64,000 nt of DNA from Charina bottae (Eukaryota > Chordata > Lepidosauria > Squamata > Charinaidae): assembly GCA_023362775.1 (NCBI GenBank), contig JALMGJ010000002.1, positions 106,940,481 to 107,004,480 of the forward strand. Direction: 5' to 3'. Positions within the stretch are counted from its first letter, which is position 1, and every line of letters starts with the position of its first letter. The notes below the pieces were generated by a model, which saw only the letters and a program-made list of their open reading frames with translations, ran no database searches and had not been told where the DNA came from. This document shows positions 9,194 through 20,235 of the stretch, piece after piece. The translations under genes and the position numbers were made by a program.

Positions 9194-12008
9194 TAGAATC
9201 TCTTCTTTAGAAAGAACAAAATATTGGGCTAAGCAAATATTCCCATCTGAGAAGCAATGTTCATGGGAGCTAGGAAAACCCAGATGACCTGTTATATGAC
9301 TGACTGCAATATCTGAACCTCCTGATATTTAACGTTTCTCTTTACAGCTTCAGTCCAATAATTGTAGTTATTTATTAAAATGTTTGATGCACAGAGGCAG
9401 GTTGTGCTATGTTACAACTTTAACAGCTTCAATCTTGAGTCGATCAAATTTATTCTTCAAGGCCAAGATAATTTGGCATCTCTATCTTGCATCCTAATTA
9501 CACATGACTAAATCATACTCTGCTGCATTATATTGAATGAAAAGGTTGCTTTCTAATGGCAGGATCTGTCACTGTGAGTTGAGTTGGTATACTAACAAAC
9601 CATTAAAATTTTCATTAGTAATGATGGATTCAATACTAAGAAGAGAACTTCTTTTCTTCTCAAATAACTATTGTTCTCACCTCTTTGGGGAAAAAAACAT
9701 CACTACCTTATGGATCTGAACAAATTACTATCATAAGATGTGTCACTAAAGAAAGTTTAATAAATGTGGAACTCATAATTTATGTTGTATCTTCAAAGTG
9801 ATATGGCTGCTTGAGGTGAGCCAGGTTTTGGCCACAGCAGTTGTATATCATACCATCATGAGCCACGGCCTCCTAAATGCTGCAGAGAGCCTCATTCCAT
9901 CAGAAAGAAGGACACTATGTCCTTTTTGCCACCTTGATGTATAAGATGTCCAGTACATATGTTTTCTTCCTGCTATGGAAAATAACTATGCCATCATTCA
10001 TTCATTGTTTAGTCTGATTGAGATTGAACCTGATTTTTTAAAATTGCAAATTAGGAGAGATTTAGCCTTTTGTCTTGTTTGGTGATGGGCAGCCTTGAAT
10101 ACAAGTGAATTGAGGATTTGATCTTTGTCTATGCAACAAATTATGTTGGCTGCACACTGAAGCCATCACCTTCTCTTCCAGGATTCATTTATGCAAAAGT
10201 GGCAGCTAGTTTATCCCCAAATGACACCACATGAAATTGTGTAATTCACCTCCTTTCTTCATCAGTGATCTCCACCCTTGTGCTGCAGATCACATAAACA
10301 ACATATCTCTACTGAAGGAATATATAGTATGTCACTCAAAACTCTACTTTTTGCATAGAGAAAAATGAAATAGAAGTCTTGGCCAATTTGTTGCCAACAG
10401 TTGAAAGAATCCGAACTAGGTCTGATTCAGATTACTGAACAGTTCCTTTTGGCAGATAAGTCATGTGTTCATGTTTAGACTGATCCAACATGCTTTGGAC
10501 ACTGGTCCTGTCTTGACCCCTAATATGCTTTCCAATATTGAAAATTAGTTTGTTGTCATTTTCAGAAGCCAAGTCTGTTGGCATGCTTTTCAGCCAAAGA
10601 GAGAGTGAACACTGAGATGCTTTTAGACACTTCCTTGTCCTAAAATGTCGAAACAATAGAAAAATGCTAAAGGGAATGGTTAATGTTTGTTCTTATTGAA
10701 CCTCCAACACATTTCATTGAGTTATTTATCCCCTTCCACAGAATGTAGGAGATGTTCAGTGAACTCTAAACAGTCCATTCTGCTCTGTTTCTATGCCTAT
10801 TCAGGCACTACAAAAATGGTTCTACTCACCATGCAAGCAACAAGGACAACTTGTTCTTATAATAGTTTCATGTCCCATGTGGGCAACTCAGCAGTTTGTA
10901 CTAAGGAAGACTTTCATCTACAGCTGGTCATATGTTGCGTTTCCTGCAAGTCCAAATCTTGTTTATCATGGTATGGTATTGATTCAAACCCTTGTTCATA
11001 AAAGAGATATTTAATCAATATTTGCAATTCTTTCACTGAATTCAGGTTCTAATTCTATCTCTATTGGTCTGATTCCAAATTTGGAAAATACATTTTTCTT
11101 ACAAATTCAACACAGACTCCAGAAGACTGATTCATCCTATTTCTCGTGGGTTAGTAATGCCAAGGACCCATTTACCAAATTTTGCTACCCTAAATTGGCA
11201 ACCTTTTTGTTAACTATGTGGGGCAGTTCCTTCCAAGGATTATTTTAGGTACTGCTTGGCAGATGAAGGTAAGTATATTAAATTCAAATATTACTTCCAA
11301 TAAAAAATGCTAGGTTGTAGAAACAGCATTTCAAAAGATAGCTTTATGCAGGGTCTTGTTAAAAATTCAAAGCCTCTGTTTTGAACAAAATTCTTATCAG
11401 TGTGATTCACCAGGTAGTTTAGCGCAAAGAAAAAGTGGTTTCCTTCTTCTTGCTGACAGGATATTTTAACATATTTTGTAAATATTTACTTATTTTAAAG
11501 GTGCAACATTAAATAAATGGAAAACACAGCAGGTTTTGCATGTATTTTTGCATGTAAAAAGTGAATTCAATTCACTTTTTAAAAGACCTTTCAAAACTGG
11601 AATATTTCTGAAGTTTATTTTAGCATATGCCTTTTCCTCCCTTTTCTTTCTTCTCCTCTCAGTATTCTAATTACAGTTTTATGTCTGTGCCTCTACAATT
11701 AATAGTCCTAGATATGTTGCTGTTCTTTCTTTCTTTATAATTTCCATATTGCCTAGAATGTACAGAAGTGGAGAGGTGGGGAGAAAGTGACAGGAGAGCT
11801 TTATACATACTAGTATGTAACATTCTTTTATATTCCTTCTACTTGTAAAAATAAAGAATGGACATCTAGGGGGAAAAAAACCAAATTTCTGAGGAAATAA
11901 ACAAGTGATGATTTCTTCAGCCATTCCAAGGAAGGGAAAGGAAAGGAATTAGATATTCTTAGCACCATTTTTCAGCAATTTGGCAATCTTCATATATTTA
12001 TACAAGAA
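9194..12008. other. Unique sequence, no gene supported
   Basis: 2.8 kb without a confident gene. A frame at 10784-10990 (QKWFYSPC..., QLVLIIVSCPMW) faintly resembles the DIRS-type retroelement motif 'V-L-I-A-P-x-W', but it is too decayed to call. A 27-bp palindrome lies at 11555-11581 and is listed separately. Confidence 0.4.
11555..11581. repeat. 27-bp perfect palindrome
   Basis: Thirteen-base arms (taaaaagtgaatt / aattcacttttta) around a central C. Just upstream is a direct repeat of ttttgcatgta (11534 and 11546). No coding context. Confidence 0.85.
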
Positions 12009-12073
12009 TTGTATGTATGTATGCATGTTTGTGTGTATGTATGTATGTATGTATGTGTGTGTGTGTGTGTATG

Positions 12074-12125
<52 letters not shown>

Positions 12126-12181
12126 TACATACACACACACACACACACTGTGTGTGTGTCTGTGTCTGTGTGTGTGTGTGT
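12009..12181. repeat. Alternating purine-pyrimidine microsatellite
   Basis: Blocks run (GTAT)n, (GT)n, (GTAT)n, about 23 AT pairs, (AC)n with CATA units, then (GT)n again. The GT side and the AC side are mutually complementary around the AT core, so the tract is both Z-DNA-prone and a large imperfect inverted repeat. Confidence 0.95.
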
Positions 12182-13083
12182 ATCCCCCTCATTTCATTCC
12201 CAGTTATATTAAGAGCATAGATATTCTGATTTAAAGGATTCAGGACAAGTCAAGTCAACTATTATGAATAGCGCATACCTCTAATAAATATTTTCTGGAA
12301 ATGAAGTTACTGACATATTTCTGGAAACAACAGGAGTCTTTGGTGTTAATGTAGTAAACATTATATGACATCAATCAATAGGATACTAATTGCAGCTAAA
12401 GCAATTTAACCTATAAAGCAGGTTGTATTTTGGAGTGGTGATATAAAATAGTAAACATCTGTATATTCTTGTAATTATGCATTTGAAGATACTATTCAAA
12501 GATAGTAATCCTCTACAATGCTAGGTTAGGTTTGATGAGTTTTTTCTGTAATTAGTGCTATTAACAAATGAGTTCAAAGACACCTTAAAATCTTATCAGA
12601 TGAAATCAGAAATGTATGATTACTGTGATCAGCTTTTTATCTTGTTCAGCTTATTAAAAATCACATTGCTTCAGACATGGAAAGGGACTGGAAAGGTCAC
12701 TTTCAGAATGCAAAAGTATTCTTACTGTCTTCTGTCAATATGACAGCATAATTAGCTACTATATCTATCATGATACATTGTGAAAAAGCAACAAATTGAA
12801 ACCAATAATTAGAATTCTTTTGAAAGTTTTCAAGCATGCTATTTGTTATAGCTTTTAATTTTAATTGTTTGTGATATGAAGTTGGAACAAACAATACAGA
12901 AATCTCATCTCTGAAAAACTGGAAGATACTACTCCACTGTGTTTCCCAAAAGGAAATACATTTTAGCTAATCACAAGTCACAAATGCTCAAAACAACTAC
13001 TATCAAACATTTAGTGTTGCCTTTTACTCTATTTTGTTATGTAAAGTCTTATTATTGTTTTGTATTTTGTACTCTCCCCCCCC
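12182..13083. other. Unique AT-rich sequence, no gene seen
   Basis: No supported feature apart from a C-run at 13075-13084, which marks the border with the next element. Confidence 0.45.
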
Positions 13084-14187
13084 CAAGTCCTGCTGTGCTG
13101 CTTCATCGTGGCAGTGGGGGAGGTGGTGTTCCTGGGAGGGATGAGCAAAGATGTTGGGAGTATATGCCAGGAGTATATATTCCCAGCAGGATGACCCAAG
13201 GTGTGAAGATAATCCTAGTGGTCCAGCTAAAGCAAACAGGCACCTATATTGTGCAGCAGCGATATAAGAAGATGTTGGAGGCAGATGATCACTTTAGTGA
13301 CAATGGCAAATTCATCAATTCATAGTGCTTGGGAGAAGGCAATGGTAAACTGCTATATTTTTATGAAGATAAGCACATGGATAAAAAACATAAAATGATT
13401 GACAATATAGTGCCAGGGTCCCTCAGGTTGGATGGCACTCAACATACTATTGAGGAAGAGCTGAGGGTCTCTCAGAGTACTAATGGTGTTTATGATGTGG
13501 CTAGATTAAAGCCTTTGTGATTTCTAGTTGCTGAATTTGCCAAAAAGGAAAAGAAAATCCGAAGTTGTAAAGATAGAATTACAGTAGGAACATGGAACGT
13601 AAGAAGCATGAACACGGGAAAGCTCAACACAGTGAAAGATGAAATGAAATTACTACAAATTGACTTCTTAGACATCAGCAAATTGAGATGGACTGGGATC
13701 GTAAAGTTTCAGTCAGAAGGTCACTTTGTTTATTATTCAGGACATGAAAAACAAAATGCAAAGGATCTGCAAGGTCTACTTATAAAAGTCAAGGGGCACA
13801 GTGAAAAAATGGGACTAACATTAAATATAAAATTAAATATAGAGAAGACCAAACTAATGAGAATGTGTAGAACAACAAGCCTTAGAATTGATAATGAAGA
13901 TATTGAAGTGGTAGATAGCTCAACTGATAGGTCAACCATTAACAGTAAAGAAAGAAGCAGTCAAGAAATACACCGCAGACTGACAGTTAATAGAGCAGCC
14001 ATGAATTCCCTGTGACACTCTATGGAAGTGAAAGTTTGGACTTTGAAGAAGCAGGATAGGAAGCATATTGATGCATTTGAACTTTGGTGGTGGAGAAGAC
14101 TCCTGAGAATACTGTGGATAAACAAGAAAGCAAACAAATGGATAATCCAACAAATCAATCCAGAGTTCTCACTAGAGGCACAAATAA
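13084..14187 (+). pseudogene. RTE/BovB-related LINE, internally deleted
   Basis: A 5' UTR-like section (13084-13575) leads into the start of an APE endonuclease (GTWNVRSMNTGKLNTVKDEM, LDISKLRWTG) at about 13588. At about 13760 the reading frame jumps directly to the region after the RT active site (MGLTLNIK). After a stop at 14013-14015 it jumps again to the C-terminal LWWWRRLLRILW block. Compared with the 1010-codon BovB at 49968-53000, most of the endonuclease and all of the catalytic RT are missing. Sequence divergence is much higher than among the other BovB copies here, so this is an older relative. Confidence 0.8.
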
Positions 14188-14224
14188 CCACACATCTTCA
14201 AGTTGCCAAGGTTGAGAAACACTG
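14188..14224 (-). mobile_element. Short fragment of a hAT-like MITE
   Basis: ccacacatcttcaagttgcc ... gttgagaaacactg matches one terminus of the element at 28896-29019. It joins the LINE remnant directly, so the fragment may be inserted in or recombined with it. Confidence 0.6.
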
Positions 14225-14385
14225 GTATAAGATGTGAAGCATGCATTTATGTTCTATTAATAGGAGCCAGGTCTATATGTCTTTTCACAGAAAAAGCTAA
14301 GATATTTTGAAATATCTCACAGTCAGGAGGTATAACTTGCCCTATTCCTTCCAGTATTTTAAAATAATCATATTAAAACAACCGA

Positions 14386-14600
14386 TAATTGAAGTAAGTG
14401 TCTGGGTGATCTCACTCATCTCATCCTCCTAAGGAAAGCTAAATTTCATTCAATAAAGAGCAGAACACCTGCCTGGTCTACTGGTGCCTAGTGAATCACT
14501 TCCATCAGCAGATTAAGGCAAAGTGTTTAAACAGGATCCAGTGCCAAAATGCTGCCACTCATTCAGCAATGCTGGTGATTTTTAGGCTTTTGTAACATTT
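14386..14600 (+). repeat. 215-bp direct repeat, copy 1
   Basis: Identical to 15504-15718 except for one T/A difference in gcctag[t/a]gaatc. Flanks differ on both sides. No ORF or Pol III boxes. Offset between copies is 1118 bp. Confidence 0.97.
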
Positions 14601-15357
14601 GCTGAATTGTAATTGATTGGCCAGGAACAAATGAGATCTACACAAACCTAAGCTACTAGAAGAATGAAAAGACAAAGGCCTTTGAGGGAAAAAGAAGCAA
14701 AGTGTTTGAACAAAATTTGATTAATTTTGGTTTTAACATGCAATAACAACAATCCACAAGATGTTTTCATCTTCACAATTGTGGAGGACAAAAGAAAGAC
14801 TATAATAGTAAATCATGAAAGCAATGTTACATCTTTATATTGAGCAAGTTCCAGACAGCCGTTACAGATCTAAGACTATAATGTAATTGGGAAAGACAAA
14901 TGGTGTAGCAAGATTTATTTGAGGCATATTTTAGATTTTGTTTTAGACTCCAAAAATTATATTCCCAAAACAGCCCTATTGAGGTTTACCAGCTTTGACC
15001 CTTCATCAACCTAAAGGAGAGGGACAGGGGAGGCCCATGGGTCTCAAGTGGCCCACAGACTAATTTTTGTGCTCACAAAAAAACTTCAAAATTGTGCTTC
15101 TTATGTACAAAAGTGCAGAGTCTAATTGAACATTAAAATTTTTGAGGCTGAATTTTGGCGGAGTGCTCCAGGGACATCCTGGGAGCCACAAAATAGGGGT
15201 TGGGAGTCATTAAGTAGTATGTAGGACAGTGGCTACCCATCCTGGTGTAAGAAAACACCAATGGCTCTTTTTAATATAAAAAAGCTATTTTGAGAGGGAG
15301 CAATTCACTCAGAGAAGAGAACAATGGCAGCGATGGAACTGTGATGATCTGTGATGA
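14601..15357. other. Sequence between the 215-bp repeats, no gene seen
   Basis: No recognisable coding sequence. If the flanking repeats are a target-site duplication, 14601-15503 would be the inserted DNA. Confidence 0.4.
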
Positions 15358-15358
15358 T

Positions 15359-15389
<31 letters not shown>

Positions 15390-15451
15390 TATACAGTATA
15401 TGTATATATACAGTACATATATACATATACATCTATACTGTATATATATAT
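15358..15451. repeat. (AC)n and tatacagtata microsatellite
   Basis: About 14 AC units, then TA-rich palindromic steps such as tatacagtatatg and tactgtatata. Just downstream, caccacaacaaggtgacgat resembles the antisense of RTE 5' ends (compare caccacgacaaggtaacaat at 53153). Confidence 0.85.
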
Positions 15452-15503
15452 TGGGAACAAACAAGCCCACTCACCACAACAAGGTGACGATCCAGTGAGT
15501 GAG

Positions 15504-15718
15504 TAATTGAAGTAAGTGTCTGGGTGATCTCACTCATCTCATCCTCCTAAGGAAAGCTAAATTTCATTCAATAAAGAGCAGAACACCTGCCTGGTCTACT
15601 GGTGCCTAGAGAATCACTTCCATCAGCAGATTAAGGCAAAGTGTTTAAACAGGATCCAGTGCCAAAATGCTGCCACTCATTCAGCAATGCTGGTGATTTT
15701 TAGGCTTTTGTAACATTT
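15504..15718 (+). repeat. 215-bp direct repeat, copy 2
   Basis: Second copy of 14386-14600, one mismatch. It ends directly before the 5' region of the RTE-like LINE. Confidence 0.97.
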
Positions 15719-16123
15719 TCAAAAATAAAGTGAGGAGTCATGTACTCCTGGCAGGGTCACCCATGGCGGTAAGGTCCAGAGGGAGGAACCAGACAAAGAA
15801 CGATCCAAGAAAATCCTCAATGGCAGAACAGGCGGAAGATAACAAGGTGTATTGTTACAACGGCTGCGAAGGCGGATGAAGGCTGCAGCAGACAAAAGGT
15901 CACCAATCGTCATGGTATCCATGCCATTGGATTAGAGCCTTTTTCTGTGAAGGTTGTGTGCTGATCGTTGTGCACCGATCTCCACACATAAAACAAATTC
16001 ACGCACAGGCGTCTTCCAACCACACCAAACCCAAAACAACCAAAAGTCCCATGGCGATTGACGAATGGAAACGGGGGCAGGACTGTGAAATCTGGAAGCT
16101 CCTAGTCATGGACCAACACATGG

Positions 16124-19100
16124 GTGGTGGATACGGATTCAGTCGCCCTGACTCAAGGATCGAGGCAGTTGAGTAGTTTGGCAGCTGTATCCATGACTGA
16201 GCAGCCCTATTTAGGATCCACTCTGCTCACCCCATATGGGGAGGGGGCTAGAAAAGGTGCCCTAAACATAGTCTGCCTCATTTTCTCCCTGACTGGATTA
16301 CCGCGACCAGTGGGGTCACCATCTAGCGGTCGTAAAAAACACATGAATTTTGGAACATGGAATATACGGACACTGCAAGACAATATGGATAGTGAACGAC
16401 CTGAATGTAGGACTGCCATTATTGCAAGGGAGCTGAGACGTTTTAATATTGATATAGCAGCACTCCAAGAAACTCGAAGAGCAGGAGAAGGACAGTTGAA
16501 GGAAGAAAAAGGAGGTTATACCTTCTTTTGGAAAGGACTGCCTGAACAAGAACGACGAATACATGGGGTAGGCTTTGCTATCAAAAACGACCTTGTGAAG
16601 CTCTTGTCAGAAGTTCCCACTGGGATTAACGAACGACTCTCAACTCTGCAAATAAAACTCGCCAAAAACCAACAGGCAACTATCCTAAGTGCTTATGCAC
16701 CAACACTAGATGCAGATGAGGATATCAAGGAAAATTTTTATACCCAGCTGGACACCATCTTATCAGAGATACCAAAGGAGGATAAAATTATCCTCCTGGG
16801 CGATTTCAATGCAAGAGTTGGGCGTGACTTTGATTTGTGGCCAAGGATCATTGGGAAAGAAGGAGTTGACAACAGCAACACGAATGGAATCTTACTTCTG
16901 ATTAATGTGCAGAGCATAACCTTGTCATTACTAACACACTCTTTCGCCAGAAAAATAAATTTAAAACATAATGGAAGCACCCACGATTGAAGCACTGGCA
17001 TCTTTTAGATTATGTAATTGTCCGTGCTAGAGATCGCCATGATGTACTTCTCACCAGAGCCATGACGAGCGCTGATGACTGCTGGACAGACCATTGATTA
17101 ATTCGATCCACGATGGCCATAAAGATTGTCCCTCATCGTAGGCTCCAAGGAAGAAAACCAAGGCGTAAAATGAATACACTGGCCCTTCAAGATCCTATTA
17201 AACGAGCTTGCTTTCAATCAACTCTCAAGGAACATCTGCCTATGGAACTTCCTGAAAATGTTGAGGAACACTGGATTAAATTGAAGACTTCTATTATTTC
17301 AGCCTGTGAACAAACTATCGGATACCAGACTAAGAGACATCAGGACTGGTTTGATGAGAACGATAGTGAGATTGAACATATTATTGACAAGAAAAGGAAA
17401 GCCTTCCAGATATGGCAAAAAGATATTAACTGTGCCGTTAAGAAAAAAATCTACGCCAGTGCAAAGGCAGAAGTCCAAAGAAGAACTAGAGAACTTAAGA
17501 ACATATGGTGGATCAAAAAAGTCCAAGAAACCCAACATTTTGCAGATGCTCATGATGCACGGGGCTTTTTTAATGCCATAAAGGCCATCTATGGACCAAC
17601 AAACCATGGTACAAATTCCTTACGCTCAGTAGACGGTGCTAAACTTCTAAAGGACAAAGAGTCTATTGCACTGCGCTGGAAAGAGCATTACTACAATCTC
17701 CTTAATCGTCACTCTACTGTGGCTGATGAAGTCTTCTTGCAAATCCCGCAAAAACAAATAAGAGATGAGCTTGCAGTACCCCCTAGTTTGGAGGAAGTCA
17801 GTAAAGCCACTAAACAAATGAAAAATAACAAAGCTAGTGGACCTGATGGGATTCCTGCTGAAGTCTTTAAAGAAGGCGGGCCTGAACTTACACAACAACT
17901 TCATAAGCTCATCGAAAAAATCTGGATGAGGGAGGAGATTCCAGCAGACTTTAGGGATGCCATAATTATCACTCTTTAAAAATGGTGCTAGAACAGACTG
18001 TGGAAACTATCGAGGCATCTCCCTTCTAGCCACAGCAGGCAAAATCCTGGCAAAGATCATTGCAAACTGTCTCCTATCTGTATCAGAAGACATCCTCCCT
18101 GAAATGCAAAATGGCTTCCGCCCATCCAGGGGAACAGTGGATATGATCTTCACTGTACGATAGCTTCAAGAAAAATGCAAGGAGCAAAACCGCCCTCTGT
18201 ACATGGCGTTTATTGATCTGACTAAAGCTTTTGATACTGTAAATCGTACTGCTCTCTGGACCATCCTTCTGAAAATCGGATGCCCTGATAAATTTGTGAA
18301 CATCTTGCGGTTACTTCATAACGACATGATGGCAACAATCCTGAATAACAATGGCTCTCAAAGCGATCCATTTAAAGTGGAATCCAGCGTTAAACAGGGA
18401 TATGTTATTGCTCCAACCTTATTCGCTATCTTCATTGCTATGATTATACACCTTGTTAAAGAGAAACTTCCTACTGGTGTAGAAATTATATATCGAACAG
18501 ATGGAAAGCTTTTTAATCTTAGTAGGCTGAAAGCAAAAAATAAGGTAATTGCAACTTCTGTTATAGAACTTCAATATGCTGATGATAACGTAGTCTGTGC
18601 ACACTCCAAGGAAGATCTTCAAACTATCCTAAACATCTTTGCAGAAGCATATCAAAAGCTCGGCCTCTCGATTAACATTAAAAAAACCAAAGTGCTTTAC
18701 CAGCAAGTTCGAACCAATCCCTCTGCACCGCCATCAATCCAGCTTAAAGGTGTGTCACTAGAAAATGTCAACCACTTTTCTTATCTCGGCAGCCATCTAT
18801 CTACAAAAGCCGACATCGACGCTGAAATTCAGCATCGCCTGAGCTCTGCAAGTGTAGCTTTCTCCCGAATGAAGCGTAGAGTGTTTGAGGATCGGGACAT
18901 TCGCAGGGAGACCAAAATGCTTGTTTACAAAGCCATTGTACTACCAACCCTTCTGTACGCCTGTGAAACATGGACCCTCTACAAATGCCACCTCCAACTT
19001 CTTGAAAGATTCCATCAACGCTGCCTCCGAAAAATTCTGCAAATTACTTGGGAAGATAGGCGGACTAATGTTAGCGTATTAGAAGAAGCGAAAACCACCA

Positions 19101-19525
19101 GCATTGAAACAATGATCATCCAACATCAACTTCGCTGGACCGGTCATGTTGTTCGAATGCTTGACCATCGTCTTCCAAAGCAGCTACTTTACTCCCAACT
19201 TAAGAATGGGAAACGGAATATTGGTGGACAGCAAAAGAGATTCAAAGATACTCTCAAAGCTAATTTAAAAAAATGTAATATCAGCATTGAGAACTGGGAA
19301 GCCCTAACTCATGAGCGTTTCAATTGGAGGTCAGCCTTTATTAATGGCGCTATGGACTTTGAAGAAGCAGGAGTACAGGGCGAAAGGGAGAAAAGAGCTA
19401 AAAGGAAGGCACGTCAGGCAAACCCTCATCATGACCGTCTCCCACCCGGAAACCTATGCCCTCATTGTGGGAGGTTGTGCGGATCCAGAATTGGCCTTTA
19501 TAACCACTTACGGATCCACTGTTAA
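16124..19525 (+). pseudogene. Endonuclease-reverse transcriptase of RTE-like LINE
   Basis: APE endonuclease from about 16345 (NFGTWNIRTLQDN, LQETRR, YAPTLD, LLGDFNARVG), then the RT: NKASGPDGIPAEVF at about 17830, GNYRGISLLATAGKILAK, DLTKAFDTVNR at about 18215, and the active site QYADDNVV at about 18575. At the C-terminus is a C2H2 finger, CPHC-x12-HLRIH (19457-19520). Lesions seen: frameshift at about 16900, TAA at 16969, TGA at 17095, frameshift near 17978, TAG at 18161. The last 440 codons (18203-19525), including YADD and the finger, are open. The precise clade (RTE versus a related APE clade) is not resolved here. Confidence 0.85.
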
Positions 19526-19577
19526 AATTTTACCTTTGGAAGACAATCTTACTCAGCTACGAGTGATCGCCAATGAA

Positions 19578-19581
<4 letters not shown>

Positions 19582-19629
<48 letters not shown>
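19582..19629. repeat. (TA)n tail of the LINE
   Basis: A run of about 24 TA dinucleotides at the LINE 3' end. A second short TA run follows at 19643 inside a small repeat of atggctaat. Confidence 0.9.
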
Positions 19630-19635
<6 letters not shown>

Positions 19636-19720
19636 TATGGCTAATATATATATAAGGGAAATATGGCTAATGCTCTAGGCTTTATTCATTTTCTCAAGTC
19701 TCAGCTTTTTTAAGATTATG

Positions 19721-20074
19721 TGATGACCCCAACAACAATGCCCTAATAAACACTTCTCAATGCAGTTCGTTAGAATGCAGATTAAGCTTTATTCAGGATA
19801 CATGTTAATTGAAGCACTCCTAAAGATCTGAATGCGGATTCCCGCCAAACTATACTATCTTAACTTCCGCCCTTGCGCGCCAAATTACCAACTGATGATC
19901 TCATGATGCAAACGTTCTCATCTCCACACTCCTGCAGGTGGGTGACCTTGACGAAGCCATTTCCAGCCTCTACCAACAGACATAACACTCAACGGCCAGT
20001 CCCCCTCCCAACAGTTCTCAAAACATCTCTTGCCCTAATCCCAATGGCAGGATTCATAGACATGAACCCTGACA
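19721..20074 (-). repeat. 3' LTR of the gypsy element
   Basis: Begins TGTCAGGG on the minus strand at 20074, with the polyadenylation signal AATAAA at 19793-19788. The far end is placed at 19721, where the plus strand reads TG, and is approximate. Length about 354 bp. Confidence 0.7.
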
Positions 20075-20235
20075 TGCCGACCCTCCAAAACAAAGAGTAA
20101 TATACAGACAACAAGAAAGGATAATGCATACAAATAAGCATAAAGACAAAGTGAGCAATTCCAGAATTGTTCAGGCTGCAGAGATATGTGAGGCGTTGCA
20201 ATCTGAAAAACAAAATCAAGTAAAAAGTCATATAA

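Larger units (their letters stand above)
15719..19629 (+). mobile_element. RTE-like LINE with C-terminal zinc finger, near full length
   Basis: A 5' UTR (about 15730-16340), one long but broken EN-RT frame, and a (TA)n tail at 19582-19629. Retains the whole order of an APE-type LINE. The 5' boundary is placed where similarity to the 215-bp repeat ends and is uncertain by tens of bases; no target-site duplication could be identified. Confidence 0.82.
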
